Origin: Rhodocyclaceae bacterium
GTDB taxonomy: Bacteria > Pseudomonadota > Gammaproteobacteria > Burkholderiales > Rhodocyclaceae
Assembly (NCBI GenBank): GCA_006218025.1
Contig: VBWA01000023.1
Span: forward strand, 1-64,000
Direction of reading: 5' to 3'
DNA length: 64,000 bases
Shown here: one piece after another, positions 55,878 to 64,000 of the stretch
How positions within the stretch are numbered: position 1 is the first letter of the stretch
Layout of the letters: the number at the start of each line of letters is the position of its first letter
Made by a program: the position numbers and the translations under genes
The notes under the pieces: generated by a model
Databases searched by the model: none
What the model was told of the DNA's origin: nothing
Seen by the model: only the letters and a program-made list of their open reading frames with translations

Positions 55878-57638
55878 CTACTTTCCCTTCGTCCACGAAT
55901 CCTTCAGCGTCACCGCGCGGTTGAACACCGGCGCACCGGCTTTGGAGTCGAGGCGGTCAGCGACGAAATAGCCGTGGCGCTCGAACTGGAAGCGGTCTTC
56001 GGCGGCCGCGTCCTGCAGCGCCGCTTCGAGTTGCGCGGTGATGACGACCTTCGAATTCGGGTTGAGATCGGCGATGAAGTCGCTCCCATCCGCGCCGGGT
56101 GCCTCGGCGGCGAACAGGCGGTCGTACAGGCGCACTTCGGCGGCATAGGCGTGCTTCGCCGAGACCCAGTGGATATTGCCCTTGACCTTGTAGTTGTCGG
56201 AGCCCGGCGTGCCGGATTTGGAATCGGGCATGTATTCGCAATGTATTGCCGTGATCCTGCCGTCGGCATCCTTGTCGCAGCCAATGCACTTGATCACGAA
56301 GCCGTAGCGCAGGCGCACGGTGTTGCCGGGGAACAGCCGGAAGTAGCCCTTGGACGGCGCTTCCATGAAGTCCTCGCGCTCGATCCAGAGTTCCTTCGAA
56401 AACAGCACCGGGCGCTTGCCCCACTCGGGCTTTTGCGGATGATTGGGGGCGAGGCATTCTTCTTCCTGCCCTGCCGGGTAGTTGTCGATGACCAGCTTGA
56501 CCGGATCGAGCACGGCGATGCGGCGCGGCGCCGTTTCGTTGAGGTGCTCGCGCTGGCATTCTTCCAGCACGCTGATGTCGATCCAGGAATCCGACTTGGT
56601 GACGCCGTTCATTTCGTTGAAGCGGCGGAAGGCTTCGGGCGTGAAGCCGCGGCGGCGCGCCCCGACCAGGGTCGGCAGGCGCGGATCATCCCAGCTGTCG
56701 ACGTAGCCCTCCTCGACCAGCTGGATCAGCTTGCGCTTGGATAGCACGACGTAGGAAAGATTCAGCCGGGCGAATTCGATCTGCTGCGGCAGCGGCGTAT
56801 TGACGCAATCGAGCTCGGCCAGCCGCGTCAGCAGCCAGTCGTAGAAGGGGCGCTGATCCTCGAATTCCAGGGTGCAGATGGAGTGGGTGATGTTCTCCAG
56901 CGCATCCTCGATGGGATGGGCGTAGGTGTACATCGGATAGATGCACCAGGTGTCGCCGGTGGCATGGTGGGTGGCGTGGCGGATGCGGTAGATGGCCGGG
57001 TCGCGCAGGTTGATGTTGCCCGAGCTCATGTCGACCTTGGCGCGCAGGATGTGCGTGCCGTCGGCGAACTCGCCGGCCTTCATGCGGCGAAACAAATCGA
57101 GATTCTCGGTCGGGGTACGATCCCTGTACGGCGAGTTCTTCCCGGCCTCGGTCAGCGTGCCGCGGCTGGCACGCATTTCGTCGGCGGATTGCGAATCGAC
57201 GTAGGCATGGCCGGCTTCGATCAGCCTCTCGGCGAAGTCGTACATCCACTGGAAATAGTCGGAGGCGAAATACTGGTTGATCGTGCCCGCATTTTCCCAA
57301 CTGAAACCCAGCCAATGCACGGCGTCGATGATGGAGTCGACATACTCCTGCTCTTCCTTTTCCGGATTGGTGTCATCGAAGCGCAAGTGGCAGGCGCCGC
57401 CGTAATCCCGCGCCAACCCGAAATTCAGGCAGATCGACTTGGCATGGCCGAAGTGCAGGTAGCCGTTGGGCTCCGGCGGGAAGCGGGTACGGATTTTTGC
57501 CGTGTCGCCAGCGCCGACTTTCTGCTGTGCGGCCGGGCCGGGTTTGCCCGACCAGTGGCGAGTGGCATAGACATCGGCGGCCAGATCGGCATCAATGATG
57601 TGACGAATGAAGTTGGAAGGTTTTTCAATATCAGCCAT
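55878..57638 (-). CDS. glnS: Glutaminyl-tRNA synthetase
   Basis: A 586-residue class I aminoacyl-tRNA synthetase. HIGH-type motif PPEPNGYLHFGHAKSICLNF, ATP-site KMSKS variant VVLSKRKLIQLVEEG, and the C-terminal anticodon-binding beta barrels. ATG 57638 (MADIEKPSNFIRHIID) is preferred to 57653 by family alignment. Ends 4 nt after the convergent GGDEF-EAL gene. Presence of GlnRS is normal for betaproteobacteria. Confidence 0.97.
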   Translation of the reverse strand: MADIEKPSNFIRHIIDADLAADVYATRHWSGKPGPAAQQKVGAGDTAKIRTRFPPEPNGYLHFGHAKSICLNFGLARDYGGACHLRFDDTNPEKEEQEYVDSIIDAVHWLGFSWENAGTINQYFASDYFQWMYDFAERLIEAGHAYVDSQSADEMRASRGTLTEAGKNSPYRDRTPTENLDLFRRMKAGEFADGTHILRAKVDMSSGNINLRDPAIYRIRHATHHATGDTWCIYPMYTYAHPIEDALENITHSICTLEFEDQRPFYDWLLTRLAELDCVNTPLPQQIEFARLNLSYVVLSKRKLIQLVEEGYVDSWDDPRLPTLVGARRRGFTPEAFRRFNEMNGVTKSDSWIDISVLEECQREHLNETAPRRIAVLDPVKLVIDNYPAGQEEECLAPNHPQKPEWGKRPVLFSKELWIEREDFMEAPSKGYFRLFPGNTVRLRYGFVIKCIGCDKDADGRITAIHCEYMPDSKSGTPGSDNYKVKGNIHWVSAKHAYAAEVRLYDRLFAAEAPGADGSDFIADLNPNSKVVITAQLEAALQDAAAEDRFQFERHGYFVADRLDSKAGAPVFNRAVTLKDSWTKGK

Positions 57639-57688
57639 GGTGGCGGTGGGCATTGCGGCGAAGCTGCAATTCTACCGGCAGGCGTAAA

Positions 57689-58081
57689 ATGACGACAATG
57701 AATTGGACAAGTCTTCTCGCCATCGGCGGCGGTGCCGTATTGGGCGCCTGGCTGCGCTACGGGCTGGGGCTCTGGCTGAATCCGGTGTTCGTCGCCGTGC
57801 CGATGGGCACGCTCGCCGCCAACCTGATCGGCGGCTATCTGGTCGGTGCCGCGGTGATGGTGTTCCACATCAATGCCGAGATGCCGGCCGAACTCAAGCT
57901 GTTCTTCATCACCGGCTTCCTCGGCGCGCTGACCACCTTCTCGACTTTTTCGGCGGAGGTGGTGCACCTGATCCAGAGCGCTCGCTACGGTTGGGCGGCA
58001 GGTGCCGCCGCCTTGCACCTGTTCGGTTCGCTCATCATGACCGGGCTGGGGATTTTCACCATCCACAAGCTGGCGCAATGA
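57689..58081 (+). CDS. crcB: Fluoride channel CrcB/Fluc
   Basis: A 130-residue four-TM protein exporting fluoride as a dual-topology dimer. GGGAVLGAWLRYGLGLWL, TLAANLIGGYLVGAAVM with the pore Asn, FFITGFLGALTTFSTFSAEVV with the Phe-box/TFST motif. No fluoride riboswitch fits in the 50 bp to glnS. hrpA starts in its stop codon (ATGA). Confidence 0.95.
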   Translation: MTTMNWTSLLAIGGGAVLGAWLRYGLGLWLNPVFVAVPMGTLAANLIGGYLVGAAVMVFHINAEMPAELKLFFITGFLGALTTFSTFSAEVVHLIQSARYGWAAGAAALHLFGSLIMTGLGIFTIHKLAQ

Positions 58082-61000
58082 GGTTCGACCCCGAGGCGCG
58101 GCGGGCGGCGCGGCCCGCGCTGAGCTATGACGAAGCGCTGCCGGTGAATGTGCGGCGGCAGGAGATCGGCGCGGCCATACTCAAGAACCAGGTGGTGGTG
58201 ATCTGCGGCGAGACCGGCTCCGGCAAGACCACCCAGTTGCCCAAGATATGCCTTGAAATCGGCCGCGGGCTCAATGGCCTGATCGGCCACACCCAGCCGC
58301 GGCGCATCGCCGCGCGCGCCACCGCGACGCGCATCGCGCAGGAGCTGAAGTCCGAGCTCGGCCGCCATGTCGGCTTCAAGATCCGCTTCACCGACCGCGT
58401 CACCTCGGACAGCTACATCAAGCTGATGACCGACGGCATCCTGCTCGCCGAAACCCAGACCGACCCGCTGCTGCGACAGTACGACACGATACTGATCGAC
58501 GAAGCCCACGAGCGCAGCCTGAACATCGACTTCCTGCTCGGCTATCTCAAGCAGCTGCTGCCCAGGCGGCCGGACTTGAAGGTCATCGTCACCTCGGCGA
58601 CGCTCGACGCCGAGCGTTTCAGCAAGCACTTCGATGGTGCTCCTGTCATTGAAGTTTCAGGCCGACTGTATCCGATCGAAACGCGCTTCCGCCCCTTCGA
58701 CGAGAAGAAGGACAGCGACCTCAACGACGCCATCGTCGATGCCGTCGACGAAGCCCATCGCACGGGGCCCGGCGACGTGCTGGTGTTCCTGCCCGGCGAG
58801 CGCGAGATACGCGAGGCGGCTGAGGCGCTGCGTAAGCATCATCCACCCGGTCTCGAAGTGCTGCCTCTGTTTGCACGGCAGACCGCCGTCGAGCAGGCCC
58901 GCGTCTTCGCGTCGCACCAGGGGCAGCGCGTGGTGCTGGCGACCAACGTCGCCGAGACCTCGCTGACCGTGCCGGGCATCCGCTACGTGATCGACTCGGG
59001 GCTGGCGCGCGTCAAGCGCTACTCGCATCGCAGCAAGGTTGAGGCCCTGCAGGTCGAGCCGATTTCGCGCGCGGCGGCCAGTCAGCGCGCCGGGCGCTGC
59101 GGTCGGGTCTCGGCCGGCGTCTGCTTCAAGCTCTACGACGAGGAGGATTTCAATCAGCGGCCGGCCTACACGGAACCGGAGATCCTGCGCTCCAGCCTTG
59201 CCGGCGTCATCCTGCGCATGAAGTCGCTGCACCTGGGCGACGTCGAGGACTTCCCTTTCCTCGAAGCGCCGCTGCCGCGCATGATCGCCGACGGCTACCA
59301 ACTCCTGACGGAGTTGGGAGCTTTAACCACACCCCCTCCCAGCCTCCCCCGCCAGGCGGGGGAGGTGACCGATCAGCCCGCTGGCGCGGGAAATGAACAG
59401 TGGCAACTCACGCCACTTGGACACGAGCTGGCGAAACTGCCACTGGACCCGAAGATCGGCCGCATGATCCTCGCCGCACGGGAGCACAACTGCCTGCGCG
59501 AAGTGCTGATCATCGCCGCCGCGCTGGGCACCCAGGACCCGCGCGACCGGCCGCAGGAGCATGCCGCGACGGCCGATCAGGCCCACGCCAAGTGGAAGGA
59601 CGAGAAATCCGAGTTCCTTTCCTACCTGAAACTCTGGGCCGCCGGCGACGAAATCTGGAAGCACGAGACATCGAACAAGCAGCGGCAGTGGTGCCGGCAG
59701 AATTTCATCAACTGGTTGCGCCTGCGCGAGTGGCGCGACGTGCATGGCCAGCTGATGACCCTGTGCCACGAACACGGCTGGAAGGAGAACCAGATTCCCG
59801 CTTCCTACGAGGCGATCCACAAGGCGCTGCTGACCGGCCTGCTCGGCCACATCGGCCTAGTCAGCGAAGAAGACAAGAACTACCTCGGCGCGCGCGGCAT
59901 CCGCTTCTACATCCATCCCGGCTCGTCATTGATCAAGAAGGCCGGGCGCTGGATCGTCGCCGCCGAACTGGTGGAAACCTCGCGCCTGTTCGCGCGCTGC
60001 ATCGCGAAGGTCGAGCCGGAATGGCTGGAGCAGGTCGGCGCGCATCTGATCCGCAAGCATGTCTATGAGCCGCACTGGGAGAAGGGCCCGGGCCAGGTCG
60101 TGGCTTGGGAGCGCGTGACGCTGCACGGCCTGATGCTGCATGCCAAGCGGCGCGTGCATTACGGGCCGAGCGATCCGAAGCTCGCGCGCGAAATCCTGAT
60201 CCGCGAGGCGCTGGTCGAGGGTCAGGTCGGCGAAGACTGGGTGCGCAAGTGGCGCTTCTTCCAGCACAACGCCAAGCTCATGAAGGAAATCCAGGCGCTG
60301 GAGCACAAGTCGCGGCGGCCCGATGTGCTGGTCGATGACGAGCTGATTTACGCCTTTTACGACGACAGGATTCCCGAGGGCGTCATCACGCTGGCGGCCT
60401 TCGATCACTGGCGGCGCGAGGCCGAGGCCGCCAACCCGAAACTGCTTTGCCTGGAAAAGGAGCAGTTGATGCGCCACGAGGCGGCGGGCATTACGACCGA
60501 CGCTTTTCCGCCGGCACTGACCCATCGCGGCCAGAGCTTCAGGCTCAGTTACCACCATGACCCCGGCGCGGCGGACGACGGCGTCACGCTGACGTTGCCG
60601 CTGGCCGCGCTCAACCAGCTGCCGGCCAATCGCTGCGAATGGCTGGTGCCGGGCCTGCTCAAGGAAAAGATCCTCGCGCTGCTGAAGACGCTGCAACAGA
60701 AGTACCGCCATCGCCTGCAGCCGCTCGACGAGTTCGCCTCGGACTTCTGCGAGACCGAACATGATCTCGACGAGCCACTGGTGCGCGCGCTGACGCGAGC
60801 CGCGGAGGAGCATCTGGCGATGAAGCTGCCGCTCGACGCCTTGCGCAGCGGCGAGTTGCGCCCTCACCTGTTCATGAACTTCCGCCTCACCGACGAGCAT
60901 GGCGGCACGCTGGCCATTTCGCGCAACCTGGCCGAATTGCGTGCCGAGTATCGCGACCGCGTCGAGCAGGCCTATGCCGCGGCGGAAATGCAGCACGAGG

Positions 61001-61875
61001 CCGCGGCCGGCGATTTGTCCGGGCTCACCGCGTGGACCTTCGGTGCCTTGCCCGAGTTGATGGAAGTGAAAGTCGGCGCTGGCACTACGGTGGGTTTCCC
61101 GGCGCTGGTCGACATGGGCGAGAGCGTGCGCCTGGCCGCCTTCGATACCGAGGACAAGGCGCGTACCGAGCACAGACGCGGCATGGCGCGGCTGTTCGCG
61201 CTGCAACTGGCCGCCCAGGTCAAGGCCATCGAGAAGCTGCCGGGGCTGCGCGAACTGGCCTTGCAATTCATGTCGCTGGGCACAGAGAAGGAACTCAGGG
61301 AGCAGTTGGTCGCGGTGACGCTGGAGCGCACCTGCCTGATGGACCCGCTGCCCGCCGAAGAGTCGGCGTTCGCGACACGGCGCGAAGCGGCGCGCGGCCG
61401 CATTCTGTTGGTGGCGCAGGAGATCCTGCGCCTGATCGGGACGATTCTGGCCGAGCATGCCGTGCTGGCGAAGAAACTCGCCGCGATGCAAAAGGCTTAC
61501 CCGCAGGCTTGCGCCGACATCGGTGCGCAGCTCGCCGAACTAATGCCCAGGAGATTCATCGCTACCACCCCCTTCGAGCGGCTGCAACACTATCCACGCT
61601 ACCTCAAGGCCATCAGCCTGCGGCTCGAAAAGGCCCGCAGCGATCCGGCGCGCGACACGCGCCTCATGGCAGACTGGCAGGCCCTGGGCAAACCCTGGGA
61701 GCGCGAACGCAATGCGATGCTGAAGTCCGGCCAGATGGGCGACGCGTTTCTCGACGAATTCCGCTGGCTGCTCGAAGAACTGCGCGTCGCGCTGTTTGCG
61801 CAGGAACTGAAGACCTCGTCGCCCGTTTCGGTGAAGCGATTGCAGAAGATGTGGGATAGTCGGGTACACAAATGA
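58078..61875 (+). CDS. hrpA: DEAH-box RNA helicase HrpA with an inserted palindromic element
   Basis: A 1265-residue ATP-dependent RNA helicase. Walker A VICGETGSGKTTQLP (about 41-55), DEAH in ILIDEAHERSLNID (141-144), SAT in IVTSATLDAERF, QRAGRCGRVSAGVCF, then HA2, OB and the long DUF3418 C-terminal region typical of bacterial HrpA. Residues about 415-438 (LTTPPPSLPRQAGEVT and on), between LLTELGA and QLTPLGHELAKLPLDP, are encoded by a palindromic element and replace a normally short loop. Overlaps crcB by 4 nt. Acts in ribosome rescue and mRNA processing in E. coli. Confidence 0.94.
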   Translation: MRFDPEARRAARPALSYDEALPVNVRRQEIGAAILKNQVVVICGETGSGKTTQLPKICLEIGRGLNGLIGHTQPRRIAARATATRIAQELKSELGRHVGFKIRFTDRVTSDSYIKLMTDGILLAETQTDPLLRQYDTILIDEAHERSLNIDFLLGYLKQLLPRRPDLKVIVTSATLDAERFSKHFDGAPVIEVSGRLYPIETRFRPFDEKKDSDLNDAIVDAVDEAHRTGPGDVLVFLPGEREIREAAEALRKHHPPGLEVLPLFARQTAVEQARVFASHQGQRVVLATNVAETSLTVPGIRYVIDSGLARVKRYSHRSKVEALQVEPISRAAASQRAGRCGRVSAGVCFKLYDEEDFNQRPAYTEPEILRSSLAGVILRMKSLHLGDVEDFPFLEAPLPRMIADGYQLLTELGALTTPPPSLPRQAGEVTDQPAGAGNEQWQLTPLGHELAKLPLDPKIGRMILAAREHNCLREVLIIAAALGTQDPRDRPQEHAATADQAHAKWKDEKSEFLSYLKLWAAGDEIWKHETSNKQRQWCRQNFINWLRLREWRDVHGQLMTLCHEHGWKENQIPASYEAIHKALLTGLLGHIGLVSEEDKNYLGARGIRFYIHPGSSLIKKAGRWIVAAELVETSRLFARCIAKVEPEWLEQVGAHLIRKHVYEPHWEKGPGQVVAWERVTLHGLMLHAKRRVHYGPSDPKLAREILIREALVEGQVGEDWVRKWRFFQHNAKLMKEIQALEHKSRRPDVLVDDELIYAFYDDRIPEGVITLAAFDHWRREAEAANPKLLCLEKEQLMRHEAAGITTDAFPPALTHRGQSFRLSYHHDPGAADDGVTLTLPLAALNQLPANRCEWLVPGLLKEKILALLKTLQQKYRHRLQPLDEFASDFCETEHDLDEPLVRALTRAAEEHLAMKLPLDALRSGELRPHLFMNFRLTDEHGGTLAISRNLAELRAEYRDRVEQAYAAAEMQHEAAAGDLSGLTAWTFGALPELMEVKVGAGTTVGFPALVDMGESVRLAAFDTEDKARTEHRRGMARLFALQLAAQVKAIEKLPGLRELALQFMSLGTEKELREQLVAVTLERTCLMDPLPAEESAFATRREAARGRILLVAQEILRLIGTILAEHAVLAKKLAAMQKAYPQACADIGAQLAELMPRRFIATTPFERLQHYPRYLKAISLRLEKARSDPARDTRLMADWQALGKPWERERNAMLKSGQMGDAFLDEFRWLLEELRVALFAQELKTSSPVSVKRLQKMWDSRVHK
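59329..59390 (-). repeat. Two-hairpin palindromic element inside hrpA
   Basis: On the minus strand: hairpin 1 CCCGC-GCCA-GCGGG (59377-59390), CTGATCGG spacer, TCACC, hairpin 2 CCTCCCCCGC / GCGGGGGAGG (59343-59365), then CTGGGAGGGGG. Same architecture as the murE, murF and mtnA copies but with diverged stem sequences. The hrpA frame stays open through it. Confidence 0.72.
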
Positions 61876-61897
61876 ACTGCATCCGTGAGGGAAGGCG

Positions 61898-62611
61898 ATG
61901 ATCGAGGTAGTTGCGGCATTCAGCAAATCGCTGCGCGACCTGACGCGGGCCGACGTCCTGTGGCAGGCGCTCTGGCCGCCGCTGGCCGCGCTGGTGTTGT
62001 GGATTGCCGTGGCCGTCGCCGTGTGGACGCACGGCGTGGCGCTGATGGCGCGCGTCGTGCCCGAACTGCCGTGGTCAGGCTGGGAATGGGTGGCGCACTG
62101 GGGTGCCGTGTTCCTGTTGCTGGCATCCTTCGCTGCGCTGGTCTATTTCACCGCGATTTTCCTGGTGGCGGTGTTCGCCCTTCCGCGCCTGGTCAATCTG
62201 GTGGCGGCGCACGACTACCCGGATCTCGGGCGTCATGGCGAAAACGTGTTCTGGGGCAGCCTGGGCAATACCCTGGGCGTTGGCGCGATCTTCGTTCTAG
62301 GCTGTCTCGTAACGCTGCCCCTGCTGTTGATTCCGGGAGTGCTGCTGGTGCTGCCGCTGGTATGGGCCAGCTGGTTGAACCAGCGTACCTTCCGCTTCGA
62401 TGCCCTGGCCGAGCATGCCACGCGTGCGGAAATGCGGCGCCTGGTGGCGGAGAATCGCAGCAGCTTCTACTTCGCCGGGGTTGGTACGGCGGCGGCAGCG
62501 CACCTGCCGCTGGTCAATCTGCTGGTGCCTGCGTTTACTGCGCTGGTCTTCGTGCATCTGGGTCTGAGGACGCTGCGCCGTCAGCGTCACGAAGGAGGAG
62601 TTGAACTGTGA
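61898..62611 (+). CDS. EI24 domain-containing membrane protein
   Basis: A 237-residue inner-membrane protein with about five TMs and the EI24/CysZ-type pattern: starts MIEVVAAFSKSLRDLT, central VFWGSLGNTLGVGAIF, and LVLPLVWASWLNQRTFRFDALAEHAT. GAGGGAAGGCG gives the start, 22 bp after hrpA. Some family members transport sulfate (CysZ), but nothing here fixes the substrate. The next gene starts in its stop codon. Confidence 0.85.
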   Translation: MIEVVAAFSKSLRDLTRADVLWQALWPPLAALVLWIAVAVAVWTHGVALMARVVPELPWSGWEWVAHWGAVFLLLASFAALVYFTAIFLVAVFALPRLVNLVAAHDYPDLGRHGENVFWGSLGNTLGVGAIFVLGCLVTLPLLLIPGVLLVLPLVWASWLNQRTFRFDALAEHATRAEMRRLVAENRSSFYFAGVGTAAAAHLPLVNLLVPAFTALVFVHLGLRTLRRQRHEGGVEL

Positions 62612-63366
62612 CAGGCATCGGCGCCATCATCATCGGTGACGAGATCACCCGCGGAAAGCGCGAGGACAAGCATTTTGCGAAGCTCATCGAGCTGCTCGCG
62701 GCGCGCGGCCTGGTGCTGGACTGGGCGCTGCATATCGGCGACGACCGGGAACGCCTGACCGAGACTCTGCGCCGCACCCTGGCGAGCGAAGACATCGTGT
62801 TCAGCTTCGGCGGCATCGGCAATACGCCGGACGACCACACGCGACAGGCCGCCGCTGCTGCTGCCGGCGTCGACCTGGTGCTGCATCCCGACGCCGAGCG
62901 CGAGATCAAGGCGCGCTTTGCCGAGCTCAAGTTCGAGCTCACCGAGATGCAGCTGGCGCTGGGCAATTTGCCGAAGGGCAGCCGCATCATCCCCAACCCT
63001 TTCAATCGCATCCCCGGCTTTTCGCTGGGCGACCATCATTTCGTGCCGGGATTCCCGCAGATGGCCTGGCCGATGATCGAGTGGGTGCTCGACAGCTATT
63101 ACTCCTGGCGCTTCAACGCGAACCCGACCGACGAGGCCGCGATTCTGGTGTGGAAGGGCAGCGAGGGCGCGCTGATTCCCCTGATGCGGCATGTGGAAGC
63201 CGACTTCCCCGGCGTCAAGGTATTCAGCCTGCCCTTCCTCGGCTCGAAGGAAATCCAGCGCCATATCGAACTCGGAGTGCGCGGCGCGCCGGAACTGGTG
63301 CCAGCGGCGATGGCGGCAATTCGACGCGGGGTGGCAGAGTTGGGCTACAGCATCGACGAGAAGTAA
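62608..63366 (+). CDS. CinA/MoaB-type molybdopterin-binding domain protein
   Basis: A 252-residue protein. The first 170 residues form a MoCF/CinA N-terminal domain (TGIGAIIIGDEITRGKRED, FSFGGIGNTPDDHTRQAAA, NPFNRIPGFSLGDHHFVPGFPQM). The C-terminal part is specific to the YfaY-like subgroup. Some CinA-like proteins are nicotinamide mononucleotide deamidases or ADP-ribose pyrophosphatases, but those domains are not clear here, so I leave the role open. GTG start overlaps the EI24 gene stop (GTGA). Confidence 0.82.
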   Translation: MTGIGAIIIGDEITRGKREDKHFAKLIELLAARGLVLDWALHIGDDRERLTETLRRTLASEDIVFSFGGIGNTPDDHTRQAAAAAAGVDLVLHPDAEREIKARFAELKFELTEMQLALGNLPKGSRIIPNPFNRIPGFSLGDHHFVPGFPQMAWPMIEWVLDSYYSWRFNANPTDEAAILVWKGSEGALIPLMRHVEADFPGVKVFSLPFLGSKEIQRHIELGVRGAPELVPAAMAAIRRGVAELGYSIDEK

Positions 63367-63434
63367 TTCCGCCAGGGTTCGGGTCTATTTGATTTATGCT
63401 GTTCACCTTGGTCAATGAAAAATGAGATCCCGCC

Positions 63435-64000
63435 ATGATCGATAGCAAAGACCGTCTGCTTCTCGACCGCGCCAGCTTGTTCGCCAGTGTCAGCCTGGAA
63501 AGCGTCGAGCACCTGTTCGAACGCTGCTATCCCCTGACTCTGGAACGCGGGGAGCATCTGCTGGAAGCCGGCGCGGCCAACAATAATCTGTATCTGATTC
63601 TGGACGGCGAACTGCGCGTTTACCTGAGCGATCGCAGCCTGCCGCCGCATGCCGTGTTGGGTGCGGGCGATTGTGTCGGCGAGATGTCGCTGCTGGATGG
63701 CCAGATGGCCTCCGCCCTGGTGCTGGCGGCAAAGGATACGCGGCTGCTGGCGGTGCCGCGTGACGTGCTCTGGTCGCTGGTGGATTGCTCCCACGGCGTG
63801 GCGCGCAACCTGTTGGCGATACTTTCCGGGCGCATGCGCGACACCAGCCAGGCGCTGGTCGCCGCGCAGAGCCAGAGTCTCGAATTCGAACAGGCGTCGA
63901 GCGTCGATGCGCTGACCGGGATCCACAACCGGCGCTGGGCGCTCGAGGCCTTCCCGCGCGCCATCGCCCGCTGCAACCACGACCACGATCCGCTCTGCAT
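63435..64000 (+). CDS. Cyclic-nucleotide-binding/GGDEF protein, truncated by window end
   Basis: The first 188 codons of a larger gene beginning MIDSKDRLLLDRASLFASVSLE (several family members start this way). A cyclic-nucleotide-binding domain covers about residues 15-130 (LYLILDGELRVYL, GDCVGEMSLLDGQMAS; the usual RA/AA pocket ending is SALVLAAKD). A linker follows, then VDALTGIHNRRWALEAF, the DxLTGxxNRR opening of a GGDEF domain, which runs off the window. Likely a diguanylate cyclase with a CNB input. No stop is seen. Third c-di-GMP protein in the window. Confidence 0.88.
   Translation, partial: MIDSKDRLLLDRASLFASVSLESVEHLFERCYPLTLERGEHLLEAGAANNNLYLILDGELRVYLSDRSLPPHAVLGAGDCVGEMSLLDGQMASALVLAAKDTRLLAVPRDVLWSLVDCSHGVARNLLAILSGRMRDTSQALVAAQSQSLEFEQASSVDALTGIHNRRWALEAFPRAIARCNHDHDPLC

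Noticed and set aside
57639-57688. Fluoride riboswitch before crcB
   Set aside because: The gap to glnS is only 50 bp and no riboswitch fold is visible.

Overview
The window is a GC-rich, densely packed chromosome segment of a betaproteobacterium. The gene content points towards Rhodocyclales/Sterolibacteriaceae-like organisms, but that is an inference. Supporting signs are a Neisseria/Burkholderia-type porin, a complete dcw (division and cell wall) cluster running mraZ to lpxC, dciA/M23/secA behind lpxC, and respiratory genes: a lutABC L-lactate oxidase and an SHP/diheme cytochrome c/cytochrome b561 set. I see no rRNA, tRNA, CRISPR array, transposase or phage gene.

Layout. 1-1.7 kb: terminator of an off-window unit, then a trimeric porin. 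1.7-4.6 kb (minus): rplU-rpmA-obgE-proB. 4.7-9.7 kb: an IclR regulator divergent from lutA-lutB-lutC and a periplasmic double-thioredoxin protein; the divergent intergenic region is enclosed by a perfect 32-bp inverted repeat. 9.7-20.6 kb (minus): kefB-like antiporter, shp-dhc-cytb, a QseB/QseC-like two-component system, a PAS/GGDEF/EAL protein and a P2-type cation ATPase. 20.7-26.2 kb: K+ channel, DUF3124 lipid- or envelope-type protein, UspA, NhaD-like antiporter, HtpX and phosphatidylserine decarboxylase. 26.2-45.3 kb (plus): the dcw cluster with a recognisable MraZ operator, tightly coupled by ATGA/GTGA overlaps. 45.3-51.5 kb: small membrane protein, DciA-like protein, M23 peptidase, secA, then a split mtnA and a FucA-like aldolase. 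51.5-64 kb: fbp, a CBS-PAS-GGDEF-EAL protein, glnS, crcB, hrpA, an EI24 membrane protein, a CinA/MoaB-type protein and the start of a cyclic-nucleotide-binding/GGDEF protein cut by the window end.

The most unusual signal is a family of two-hairpin palindromic elements sitting inside protein-coding genes: murE, the 3' end of murF, mtnA and hrpA. The murE and murF copies are both 94 bp and share the same order of boxes, but are read in different frames. In murE, murF and hrpA the host frame stays open, so the elements would add low-complexity peptide inserts, as Rickettsia palindromic elements do. In mtnA the copy breaks the frame, yet the break ends in a GTGA stop/start overlap, the coupling signal used throughout this region, so the enzyme may be made as two polypeptides. 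mtnA is followed by a class II aldolase, a pairing known from the DHAP shunt that salvages 5'-methylthioadenosine and 5'-deoxyadenosine.

Other points of note are a perfect FNR/ANR-type palindrome upstream of the dcw promoter, a PmrA/QseB-type direct repeat upstream of shp, and an unusual short deletion at the start of the SecA PPXD region.
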